Shown: positions 7,185-13,574 of the stretch, piece after piece
Position numbering within the stretch: position 1 is the stretch's first letter
Layout: each line of letters begins with the position of its first letter
NCBI GenBank assembly: GCA_030667035.1
Contig: DAOUWQ010000004.1
Coordinates: 1-13,574 of the forward strand
Reading direction: 5' to 3'
DNA length: 13,574 nt
Origin: Candidatus Heimdallarchaeota archaeon
GTDB lineage: Archaea; Asgardarchaeota; Heimdallarchaeia; JABLTI01
The notes under the pieces: generated by a model
What the model was told of the DNA's origin: nothing
Databases searched by the model: none
What the model saw: the letters and a program-made list of their open reading frames with translations, nothing else
Translations under genes and position numbers: made by a program

Positions 7185-8241
7185 ATTCTTGATTTGTTCT
7201 TGCACGTTTAAGTAATTTCTTTATTTCATCAATTGAAAGACATTCTGAATCAGAGGAAGCATAATTTTTTCTTTGACATTTCTTAGCGTTTTCAAAACCT
7301 ATTCTATTTGCTTTCAAATCCTTTAGATCTTGAGTTTTTGGGAAAACTATTAACATCTTGTCCGTTTCAAAAGCATTTTTAGCTTCAGTATCTGTCATTA
7401 ATTCCTCAAACATCTTTTCTCCTGGTCTTACCCCGATTATCTTTTTCTTAACGGTTGCCTTATCGATGTTTAATCTCTTCGTATATTCATCAATAACTGC
7501 GTCTGCTAAATCTCCCGTTCTGATTACAGGCATTTTTAGAATGAATATTTCATAACCTTTAGCCATAATCGTTGCTTGAAAAACTAAATCAATTGCATCT
7601 GGTAGAGACATCATAAACCTTGTCATTTTAGGTTCTGTTATATTGATAGGATTTCCTTCCTTGATATTTCTCTCAAATATCTCAACTACTGATCCTCGAG
7701 AGTATAAAACATTGCCAAATCTTACTGAAGAGAAAGTAATATCCTTTAATCCTCGATAATTATTGGCATCAGTTATGAGTTTCTCAGCTAATAATTTTGT
7801 TGCTCCCATAGTATTTACAGGATTAACTGCTTTATCAGTGCTAATGTTTATGACTTTCTTCACTCCACTAATAAAAGCTGTATCAATCAAGTTTTGTGTT
7901 CCAAGAACGTTTGTTTTTACGGCTTCAAATGGATTATATTCGCACAGTGGAACATGTTTCAATGCTGCAGCATGGTAAATTATATCGATATCTTCCATTG
8001 CTCGAGTGAGTCTTTCTTTATCTCTAATATCTCCCAATAAGAATCGTAAATTTCTCTTACCTCTTAATTTTTCCTTTAATAGAAAGGTAGCATTTTCATC
8101 ATTACAAAAAATTCTAATCACTTTAGGATTATATTTTAACAATCTTTGAACTATTACTGAACCAATAGAACCCGTTCCACCAGTTACTAAGATTTTTTTA
8201 TCTTGAAACATGCTTTTAAGTTTGTCTTCTGTGAGATTCAT
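7183..8241 (-). CDS. UDP-GlcNAc 4,6-dehydratase-like SDR (Ser-Met-Lys type, LegB/PglF/WbpM-like)
   Basis: NAD(P)-dependent SDR of the polysaccharide-biosynthesis dehydratase family, predicted to convert UDP-GlcNAc to the 4-keto-6-deoxy sugar that the adjacent aminotransferase uses. Seen in the 352 residues: TGGTGSIG (20-27), AAALKHVP (91-98), STDKAVNP (134-141), MGATK (145-149), VRFGNVLYSRGS (173-184), MTRFMMS (206-212) and GVRPGEKMFEEL (270-281). The catalytic triad reads Ser134-Met145-Lys149. WbpM-like C5-retaining enzymes are known for SMK, whereas FlaA1/PseB, the inverting pseudaminate enzyme, has SYK, so the legionaminate/bacillosamine branch is favoured. There are no N-terminal membrane helices, so it is a short soluble form. 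The ATG follows the aminotransferase stop by a single base, so the two are translationally coupled. The C-terminal tail after about 305 is lysine-rich and unconserved. Confidence 0.88.
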   Translation of the reverse strand: MNLTEDKLKSMFQDKKILVTGGTGSIGSVIVQRLLKYNPKVIRIFCNDENATFLLKEKLRGKRNLRFLLGDIRDKERLTRAMEDIDIIYHAAALKHVPLCEYNPFEAVKTNVLGTQNLIDTAFISGVKKVINISTDKAVNPVNTMGATKLLAEKLITDANNYRGLKDITFSSVRFGNVLYSRGSVVEIFERNIKEGNPINITEPKMTRFMMSLPDAIDLVFQATIMAKGYEIFILKMPVIRTGDLADAVIDEYTKRLNIDKATVKKKIIGVRPGEKMFEELMTDTEAKNAFETDKMLIVFPKTQDLKDLKANRIGFENAKKCQRKNYASSDSECLSIDEIKKLLKRARTNQE

Positions 8242-8242
8242 T

Positions 8243-9376
8243 TCAAATCATTTCCCTAATAGTTTGTATTATATAATCTAAATCATCTTTTGCTAAATCA
8301 GGATACATTGGTAAAGTCAGTACTTTACTAGACAATTCCTCTGTATGCGGAAGGTCACCTTTTTTGTAACCATGCGTACTAGTATAGAATTCTTTCAAAT
8401 GTATAGGATCAAAGTATACTTTGCTCATTATTCCTTTTTTAGTAAGGTGTTTTTGTAAATTTTCTCTTAATTCATTACTTTGTAATTTTATAGTATACAT
8501 TTGATATATATGAAATGCATCATTATATGTAATTGGAACTTGTACATTTGATAAATCTTTCAAATTGTCATTTAGATATTTTGCATTTTTTCTTCTCATA
8601 TCTATTACTTTTGAGATGTTGCGAAGTTGAGATAGTCCTAATGCAGCTAGCATTGTAGCCATTCTAAAATTATATCCAATTTCTATATACTCATTATCTG
8701 CTGTATTTGAAAAGTAATCAAAACCCATATTCTCTAATCGACCATGAGATCTGATTAATTTTAGTTTCTCATACAGTGTTTCATTATCTGTGGTAATAAA
8801 ACCACCTTCTCCTGTTGTGATTATTTTGTTTTGGCAAAGACTGAACATTGCAGAATCACCAAAATTTCCAACCTTATATTTATCAATATATGATCCTAAT
8901 GATTGAGCTGCATCTTCAATTAATAGTATATTATTATCGCTGGATATTTTCATTAGTTCCTTGATTTCTTTACAAGGTTGACCGCCATAATGCATTGGAA
9001 TGATAACTTTTGTTTTTTTAGTTATTCTTTCATTAACATCATTGGCATCTAATCCAAATGAATCTTCTTCAACCTCTGCGAAAATTGGTTTTCCGCCTGC
9101 TAAAAGTACTGCATTAGCAGTTGCTATAAAAGTAAAAGAAGGTACTATTACTTCTGAAGATTTTATATCATAGGCTTGTAAAATTGCATGCAATGCTGAT
9201 GTTCCTGAATTGAAAGTTAGAGCATATTTTCTGTCTACAAAATCAGCCAATTTTTCTTCAAATTGAGTTATTTCTGGACCGGTAGCCCAATAAGTTCCTC
9301 TCCTAATAACAGCTTCAACGGATTGGATATCCTCCTCCTCCCAATGAATCTTAAACATAGGTATTTTCCATTCCAA
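8243..9376 (-). CDS. DegT/DnrJ/EryC1/StrS-family sugar aminotransferase (LegC-like)
   Basis: PLP-dependent aminotransferase predicted to transfer an amino group to C4 of a UDP-4-keto-6-deoxy-GlcNAc. Family motifs in order: TYWATGPEITQFE (28-40), NSGTSALHA (56-64), VIVPSFTFIATANAV (76-90), IEDAAQSLGS (153-162), the PLP lysine in CQNKIITTGEGG (181-192, Lys184), and GYNFRM (234-239). The 377-residue length is normal. The frame starts at a TTG with GGAG 9 bases upstream; an ATG at 9358 would remove six residues, including part of the usual KIPxFK lead-in, so TTG is preferred. It lies immediately upstream of the dehydratase with one base between them, making a coupled pair for successive steps. 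DegT enzymes for other amino sugars (QuiNAc4N, perosamine) are alternatives. The nonulosonate neighbours point to the legionaminate route. Confidence 0.87.
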   Translation of the reverse strand: MEWKIPMFKIHWEEEDIQSVEAVIRRGTYWATGPEITQFEEKLADFVDRKYALTFNSGTSALHAILQAYDIKSSEVIVPSFTFIATANAVLLAGGKPIFAEVEEDSFGLDANDVNERITKKTKVIIPMHYGGQPCKEIKELMKISSDNNILLIEDAAQSLGSYIDKYKVGNFGDSAMFSLCQNKIITTGEGGFITTDNETLYEKLKLIRSHGRLENMGFDYFSNTADNEYIEIGYNFRMATMLAALGLSQLRNISKVIDMRRKNAKYLNDNLKDLSNVQVPITYNDAFHIYQMYTIKLQSNELRENLQKHLTKKGIMSKVYFDPIHLKEFYTSTHGYKKGDLPHTEELSSKVLTLPMYPDLAKDDLDYIIQTIREMI

Positions 9377-9385
9377 TAGTGGTGA

Positions 9386-9389
9386 CTCC
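9386..9389 (-). promoter_or_regulatory. Shine-Dalgarno motif supporting the aminotransferase TTG start
   Basis: GGAG on the - strand, 9 bases before the TTG at 9376, at the same kind of spacing as in neuB and neuC. It supports TTG rather than the internal ATG at 9358. Confidence 0.55.
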
Positions 9390-9441
9390 AGCTAACTCTA
9401 ATAATTGACTAATTCCTAGTTGATTTCTTTATTTTTATTTT

Positions 9442-9482
9442 TATTCTAAGTAATTACTGATTACTATCCAAGTCTTAGAATA
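9442..9482. repeat. Inverted repeat between cytidylyltransferase B and the aminotransferase
   Basis: TATTCTAAG (9442-9450) and CTTAGAATA (9474-9482) are perfect 9-base reverse complements with a 23-base loop. The loop region holds a palindrome, AGTAATTACT (9449-9458), and a nested GTAAT/ATTAC hairpin (9450-9464). It occupies the 127-base gap inside the - strand block and could be an operator or a transcript hairpin. A - strand A-rich run (9421-9445, repeated TAAAAA) beside it could contain the promoter of the aminotransferase pair. Confidence 0.35.
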
Positions 9483-9503
9483 GTTGATTATGTAAACCTT
9501 AGA

Positions 9504-10250
9504 TTATATTGCTAAATGTTTCTGTTCTTCTCTTCTTTTCTCATATAATATCTGGCACTTTGAATTTATTGCAACAATATCGGGATTATTATCAAGATAA
9601 TTGATCAAATCATCCAATGAAACTTTGTATGTATTTTCACCAAAATTCTGAAATATTGCTTTAAAAAACTCGAAATCTTCTGGGTAATCCAATGTTAAGC
9701 GATAATTCCTTAGATATTTTTTTGGGATTTGAATATTTTGAATATGAAATAAATCCGATTTAGTAAAATAATTTCCCCAAACTTCAGTCTGAGTTGATTT
9801 CTTTGTCTCACAAACTTTGAGCAAAGCTTCGGGCTTAAGACCATAGGAATATAAACCAATTGGTAAATCATTACATCTAATATGATCAGCATTTGTTTTT
9901 TTGTATTTTTTATAAATCTCTGTTATGTATTCTGGTGATACTAATGGATTATCAGCTGTAACATTAATAACATAATCTAGATTAAAATGTTGAGCTGCAT
10001 CAGAAAGTCGTTGAATAACATCATCCTCATCACCAAGAAAATATTTGATTCCTTCTTCATTAGCTATTTTAACTAATGGTGCATCTTGTGGGTTTGGCGA
10101 TGTACAAATGATGATTTCATCTATAACTTTACTTTCCTTAATTCTATTTATCATATGTCGAATCAATTCAATACCATTTACTTTTAAAATCACTTTCATT
10201 GGTAATCTAGTTGACTTCAATCTAGCTGTTATCAGAAAACCTGTCTTCAT
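9504..10250 (-). CDS. SpsF-like cytidylyltransferase, copy B (CMP-nonulosonate synthetase)
   Basis: Paralogue of the gene at 3154-3900: both have 248 residues, align without gaps and are about two thirds identical. Same signatures: ITARLKSTRLPMK (7-19), IICTSPNPQDAPLV, GDEDDVIQRLSDAA, TADNPLV, LDYPEDFE. Predicted to form a CMP-sugar from CTP and a nonulosonic acid. Differences cluster in surface-like stretches, such as the residues just before RNYR and the C-terminal tail, while the nucleotide-binding parts are nearly unchanged. That fits conserved chemistry with perhaps slightly different sugar binding. It is first in the - strand block, 127 bases before the aminotransferase, so copy B is likely paired with the legionaminate-type pathway and copy A with the divergent synthase. 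The ATG at 10250 has AGGA close upstream and a TATA-like box about 27 bases upstream. Confidence 0.85.
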   Translation of the reverse strand: MKTGFLITARLKSTRLPMKVILKVNGIELIRHMINRIKESKVIDEIIICTSPNPQDAPLVKIANEEGIKYFLGDEDDVIQRLSDAAQHFNLDYVINVTADNPLVSPEYITEIYKKYKKTNADHIRCNDLPIGLYSYGLKPEALLKVCETKKSTQTEVWGNYFTKSDLFHIQNIQIPKKYLRNYRLTLDYPEDFEFFKAIFQNFGENTYKVSLDDLINYLDNNPDIVAINSKCQILYEKRREEQKHLAI

Positions 10251-10270
10251 AGTAAATCCTAATAAATCTA

Positions 10271-10282
10271 CAGTTTAAAATA
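10271..10282 (-). promoter_or_regulatory. Candidate TATA box for cytidylyltransferase B
   Basis: The - strand reads TATTTTAAACTG, centred about 27 bases before the ATG at 10250, so the transcript would start at or beside the start codon. It matches 11 of 12 bases of the + strand motif at 10375-10386. Confidence 0.35.
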
Positions 10283-10374
10283 TTTCTTCTCGCTAGAAAA
10301 TGAATCTGGAATAAAATAATGCTTTTAAGTATCAATTTAATTTATATTGATTTATAGTCTAGTTATAATAGAAT

Positions 10375-10386
10375 TATTTAAAACTG
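10375..10386 (+). promoter_or_regulatory. Candidate TATA box for the deacetylase-like/sulfotransferase operon
   Basis: TATTTAAAACTG lies only 4 bases before the ATG at 10391. If it is the TATA box, transcription would start near 10405 and the true start codon would be the ATG at 10433. Another AT-rich box, TTATAATA (10363-10370), is about 25 bases before 10391 and would instead give a leaderless start there. The sequence does not settle which is used. Confidence 0.3.
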
Positions 10387-10390
10387 CAAA

Positions 10391-11791
10391 ATGTCTATTC
10401 AAGCAAATCAAAAATACTCGAATGTGAGAGATATGAAAGGAATTGTTTACATTGTTCATTGCATTGATACTGAAGGTCCTTTATATGAATCGATAGAAGC
10501 TACGTTTGAAAGAGTGAACAGTGCATTTGGTTTTAGCTTTGAGCCCTCTTATGAGAATCTCAACAAATTGCAAAAGAAGGAGATTCCTCTTTCAGGCAAA
10601 GAGGATGCTGTAGCAACTCTTGTCTCTCAGAGAAGATTGAATTATAAAGATAATTGGGTGAAAATTGATGAAATGTTGGATGAAATTACTAGTGAAAAAT
10701 TCAGAAATGAATTAAAAGATTCATTCTGTGGTAATTGGATTTATAATTGGTTTTGCTTAGATCATGTTGGTTTCACTGGTGATAATCCAAGAAGAAGAGA
10801 TTTGGGTCACCATAATATTTTCGACCATTACAGATTATATAACAAATTGAACAAAATAACCAAAGATATGATCCAATGGCATTTTCATCCTCTTGCATTC
10901 ATTAAGGATGCACATCGTTCAGGAACAGCATACGTAAGTTCCTCTATGCCTTTCGAAATATTGGCTAGAAAAATTATAGAGAGAAATTGGTTTCCTTCTG
11001 CATACAGACCTGGATTTCATACAGAACGACCAGATTCACACTGGTTCTTAGAACAATGGATTCCTTTTGATTATGCAAACCAAGCTGTAAAAGGTATTCC
11101 TACTGATCAACCTGATTTAGCGGATGGACGATTCGGAGATTGGCGAAGAGCTCCTGCTGAATGGGTGGTCTATCATCCCGATCATGATGATTATCAGAAA
11201 GAGGGTAACTGTAGACGTTGGATAGCTAGATGTTTGAATATGGATGCCCGACTCCGAGAAATTAATATTAATGATTTTCGTGATGGTTTTGAGAGAACAA
11301 AAACAACAGGTAAATCAACTTTAATTTCTTTTACGAATCATGATTTTAGAGATATGAAACCTGAAATAAACAAAATAAGAAAAATGCTTAAGCAAGTTTC
11401 TGAGGAATATCCGAATATTAAATTCAAATTTACAAATGCAGTTGAAGCAATGAGAGGTGTTCTTCAAATAAAGAAGAAAACTGCACCAGGTTTCACAGCT
11501 AAACTTGAGGAAAAGAGTGGTGCAATAGTTTTCAGAATTTACTCTAAGAATGATATATTTGGTCCCCAACCATTCCTTGCTATTAAAACAAATACTTCAG
11601 ATTATTATTGGGATAATTTAGATTTTCAAGGAAAAAATGAATGGAGCTATACTTTTGATTTCAATACCCTTGCTATTAATTCAGTAGCTAAAATTGGTAT
11701 TGCTGGAAATACCGCAAGTGGTGTTACTGAAATTTTCGTTTATGATGTTAAAAGTAAAACAACAACAACTGAAATTTTGAATTTGGAGTAA
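10391..11791 (+). CDS. Polysaccharide-deacetylase-like protein (CE4/NodB-type barrel, WbmS-like)
   Basis: Probably a metal-dependent carbohydrate-active enzyme of the CE4 (NodB homology) superfamily, but this is a remote call. Residues 18-29 read IVYIVHCIDTEG, resembling the first beta strand and metal-site Asp (Asp26) of such enzymes. HFHP (164-167) could supply metal histidines, YRPGFHTE (205-212) resembles the conserved Arg/His motif, and SFTNHDFRDM (313-322) ends the barrel. From about residue 365 a beta-rich C-terminal domain follows, perhaps a glycan-binding sandwich. No signal peptide or membrane segment is seen, so it may act in the cytoplasm on lipid-linked sugar. The start may instead be the ATG at 10433 (MKGIVYIVHC), which removes 14 polar residues. 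It heads an operon with the sulfotransferase, 5 bases away, whose ribosome site lies in its last codons. N-deacetylation before sulfation is an attractive but unproven idea. Confidence 0.6.
   Translation: MSIQANQKYSNVRDMKGIVYIVHCIDTEGPLYESIEATFERVNSAFGFSFEPSYENLNKLQKKEIPLSGKEDAVATLVSQRRLNYKDNWVKIDEMLDEITSEKFRNELKDSFCGNWIYNWFCLDHVGFTGDNPRRRDLGHHNIFDHYRLYNKLNKITKDMIQWHFHPLAFIKDAHRSGTAYVSSSMPFEILARKIIERNWFPSAYRPGFHTERPDSHWFLEQWIPFDYANQAVKGIPTDQPDLADGRFGDWRRAPAEWVVYHPDHDDYQKEGNCRRWIARCLNMDARLREININDFRDGFERTKTTGKSTLISFTNHDFRDMKPEINKIRKMLKQVSEEYPNIKFKFTNAVEAMRGVLQIKKKTAPGFTAKLEEKSGAIVFRIYSKNDIFGPQPFLAIKTNTSDYYWDNLDFQGKNEWSYTFDFNTLAINSVAKIGIAGNTASGVTEIFVYDVKSKTTTTEILNLE
11785..11788 (+). promoter_or_regulatory. 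Shine-Dalgarno of the sulfotransferase inside the upstream gene
   Basis: GGAG lies in the final sense codons of the deacetylase-like gene, 8 bases before the ATG at 11797. This implies coupled translation of the two genes. Confidence 0.6.
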
Positions 11792-11796
11792 TTACG

Positions 11797-12807
11797 ATGA
11801 AAAAAAATGGACCAATACTAATTACTGGAACATTTAGATCAGGTACTACATTAATCGCTCAAATCTTGAAGAATCATCCGGAAGTAGAACTAGTTTATGA
11901 TTCTGTTAATTTCATGCGTTTTAGTTACGATCGATATAATCCACTATCCCAATTTAGCAATGTTGAATCTCTTCTTACAGAGATACACAAGAGAATATCA
12001 GAAAGGTGGGATATGAATTTTGATTATAATAGAGTAATTGATTGTTTAAAAAATCAGGAAATAACTTATGGATTAATTTATGATATATTAATGAGTGAGC
12101 TTTTATTAACAAAATCTGAAGCAGAAATTTGGGGAGAGAAAACAACATTAGTATGGACTAAAATCCCTGAATTTTTCAAAATGTTTCCAAATGGTCGTGT
12201 TATTCATATTATTAGAGATCCAAGAGCAATACTCTCTTCTTGGAAAAAGATGACTAATGCTCCTGGTAATGATTATCTTGATGCTATTTTAAATTGTCAA
12301 GATTCGATGGCCAAGATGGATCAATATAAATCTACATTCAAAGACAAAAGATATGTAGCTATGAAATATGAAGATCTGGTTGATCATCCAGCAGCTCTAA
12401 TGAAGATCGTTTGTGAGAAACTAGATTTAATCTATACCGATGAATTGTTAGATGCCAAAATGTTCGCTGACAAAGCAGGCAAGAAATGGTCTGGTAATTC
12501 CATGCACCAGGATAATGTAAAGGGTATTACTAAAAAATTAGTTGATATTTGGAAAACCAAATTGGATAATTGGGAGATTTACTTAACCGAACATATTGTA
12601 GGTAAATATATGACTACTTTTGATTACAAAAATATGAATATTGAGAAAACAATGCCACTAATTCAAAGAATCTCATCAGAAATTGCTTCTAGTGAGCTAG
12701 TTACTGAAGGTATGCTTTTCTATCAATTAACAAATGAGGGATTTGAAAGATTCCCAACTGATCCTCTTAGTTCAAAGAATTGGGCTACGACGAAAAAAAT
12801 TGATTAG
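11797..12807 (+). CDS. PAPS-dependent sulfotransferase (Sulfotransferase superfamily)
   Basis: Predicted to move a sulfuryl group from PAPS to a glycan hydroxyl or amine. The P-loop-like 5'-phosphosulfate-binding motif GTFRSGTTLI (11-20) is at the N-terminus. WGEKT (112-116) and the 3'-phosphate-binding segment VIHIIRDPRAILSSW (135-149, with Arg140 and Ser147) are in place, and YVAMKYEDLVDHP follows as in family members. Length is 336 residues with no membrane helix, so it is a soluble cytosolic type, unlike Golgi-style anchored enzymes. It is translationally coupled to the deacetylase-like gene. The acceptor is unknown: it may be a sugar of the glycan built here, and sulfated glycans are known on archaeal surface proteins. 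No PAPS synthesis genes (sulfate adenylyltransferase, APS kinase) are in the window. The gene ends 25 bases before a convergent gene. Confidence 0.88.
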   Translation: MKKNGPILITGTFRSGTTLIAQILKNHPEVELVYDSVNFMRFSYDRYNPLSQFSNVESLLTEIHKRISERWDMNFDYNRVIDCLKNQEITYGLIYDILMSELLLTKSEAEIWGEKTTLVWTKIPEFFKMFPNGRVIHIIRDPRAILSSWKKMTNAPGNDYLDAILNCQDSMAKMDQYKSTFKDKRYVAMKYEDLVDHPAALMKIVCEKLDLIYTDELLDAKMFADKAGKKWSGNSMHQDNVKGITKKLVDIWKTKLDNWEIYLTEHIVGKYMTTFDYKNMNIEKTMPLIQRISSEIASSELVTEGMLFYQLTNEGFERFPTDPLSSKNWATTKKID

Positions 12808-12832
12808 TAATTAGTTTGTTGATTATTTGAAG

Positions 12833-13574
12833 TTAATCTTTATCACTTAATAAATGAGAATATTCTACAACCATTTTTTTAATTTCGTTTTCCCATCTAT
12901 ATTTTTCAGAGAATTGTTGAATCTCAGACCCAGATGGATATTTATCTATCGATTGTAAAATCCGTTTAATTTCATCTTTAGGAGTTGTAGTATTGGCATA
13001 TATTAACAAATCACCAAATTTTTCGTAAAATACATGTGCTTTTGGTGTAATTATTCGCAATCCTAAAGCAGTCATTTCATAAAGTCGATTAGGTGAACAA
13101 TAATGTAATCTTTCGTTAAGCACTAAAGGGTTTAATGCAACCGCTCCCTTTGCAGAATTGGCTAGGTATTCTGTATATGGTTTTGTTGGAATGAACTTCG
13201 CACCGAGAGCTTCGAATTTTTCATCATTGGGACCAAATATAACAACAACCCAATCATCTAATTCTGCTGCTGCTTCAACGATGTTTGTAATATCTCTGAG
13301 ATAATCTTCGGAAGCTTTGCATGCACGAGAGGAATGAATGATTTTTTTTCTCGAATCGGTTTTAAAGAAGTCATCAACTAAATCATCTCGAGAAAGTGCT
13401 TCAATAATCATATCTTTTCTTGTATAGTTCTCAATACTGATGATTTTATCTCGAGGAATTCCTCGTTTTTCATAGAAATCAATCCAATAATCTTGCACTA
13501 CTACATTCAAATCTGCTTGTTTCATAATTTTCTTTGTCAATCGTTTTACTGCAAGATATTGGTAGTACCTAAGA
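12833..13574 (-). CDS. GT-B glycosyltransferase, GT4-like (5' end outside window)
   Basis: C-terminal part of a glycosyltransferase that uses a nucleotide-sugar donor. Motifs counted from the TTG at 13540: VVVQDYWIDFYEKRGIPRDK (13-32), which matches the linker where GT4 enzymes often have a xxGVPxxKI segment, then a Rossmann second domain with IIHSSRA (67-73), VVVIFGP (98-104), YTEYLANS (122-129) and the donor-site stretch CSPNRLYEMTALGLRIITP (148-166), where Glu154 takes the place of the E of the EX7E-type motif. That TTG is probably not the true start: the frame stays open for 11 more codons to the right edge and no N-terminal acceptor domain is present, so the first half of the gene lies beyond the window. 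It may add an inner sugar of the same glycan. Acceptor and donor are unknown. Confidence 0.82.
   Translation of the reverse strand, partial: LRYYQYLAVKRLTKKIMKQADLNVVVQDYWIDFYEKRGIPRDKIISIENYTRKDMIIEALSRDDLVDDFFKTDSRKKIIHSSRACKASEDYLRDITNIVEAAAELDDWVVVIFGPNDEKFEALGAKFIPTKPYTEYLANSAKGAVALNPLVLNERLHYCSPNRLYEMTALGLRIITPKAHVFYEKFGDLLIYANTTTPKDEIKRILQSIDKYPSGSEIQQFSEKYRWENEIKKMVVEYSHLLSDKD

Noticed and set aside
7358..7978. Two short + strand frames (7358-7555 and 7763-7978) opposite the dehydratase
   Set aside because: Antisense to conserved dehydratase motifs, no supporting start signals, and no protein features of their own.
3154..10250. Composite transposon or integrated element bounded by the two cytidylyltransferase copies
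   Set aside because: No transposase, terminal inverted repeats, target duplications or tRNA ends are visible. The paralogues differ at about a third of their residues, so they look like an old gene duplication, not element ends.
10045..10278. 77-residue + strand frame opposite the start of cytidylyltransferase B
   Set aside because: Antisense to the conserved nucleotide-binding region. The paralogous copy A region does not keep a similar frame.
1..13574. CRISPR arrays, tRNA or rRNA genes, riboswitches
   Set aside because: No regularly spaced repeats, no cloverleaf-like or rRNA-like GC-richer segments and no recognisable riboswitch core were seen when reading the intergenic gaps, all of which are short.

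Overview
This window is a surface-glycan gene cluster built around nonulosonic (sialic-acid-like) sugars. The DNA is visibly AT-rich and the genes are tightly packed, with no gene-free stretch above about 300 bases. Several starts are TTG codons with Shine-Dalgarno-like GGAG or GAAGGAG motifs. Several gene groups have TATA-like boxes (TTTAAATA, GATATAGAA, ATTTAAAAC) about 25-57 bases before the start, and no clear bacterial -35/-10 pairs were seen. This suggests a low-GC archaeon, but the promoter evidence is weak in AT-rich DNA and a bacterium cannot be excluded. The lineage cannot be named from this window.

Layout. The left edge (2-121, +) is the C-terminal end of an unidentified gene. Next comes a + strand operon (268-3117): nonulosonate synthase (neuB/legI type), hydrolysing UDP-sugar 2-epimerase (neuC/legG type) and a left-handed beta-helix sugar N-acetyltransferase (neuD/pglD/legH type). 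Convergent to it, a long - strand block (10250 down to 3154) holds, in transcription order: an SpsF-like cytidylyltransferase, a DegT-family sugar aminotransferase, a UDP-GlcNAc 4,6-dehydratase-like SDR, a large two-part glycosyltransferase, a divergent second NeuB homologue, and a second SpsF-like cytidylyltransferase about two thirds identical to the first. Divergent from this block is a + strand pair (10391-12807): a polysaccharide-deacetylase-like protein and a PAPS-dependent sulfotransferase. At the right edge a - strand GT-B glycosyltransferase runs out of the window.

How the genes fit together (inference). Dehydratase, aminotransferase, acetyltransferase, 2-epimerase, PEP-dependent synthase and CMP-sugar synthetase are the six steps of the UDP-route to a CMP-legionaminic-acid-like sugar, so one full pathway appears to be present although split over two strands. 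The dehydratase has Ser-Met-Lys rather than Ser-Tyr-Lys at the catalytic triad, which favours the legionaminate/bacillosamine branch over the pseudaminate branch. The second NeuB homologue keeps the metal-binding histidines but has lost several residues of the usual PEP-phosphate pocket. It sits directly before its own cytidylyltransferase, so the cluster may make a second, unusual CMP-activated sugar acid. The two glycosyltransferases would transfer these sugars, and the deacetylase-like protein and sulfotransferase may trim and sulfate the glycan. No polymerase, flippase or oligosaccharyltransferase is seen here.
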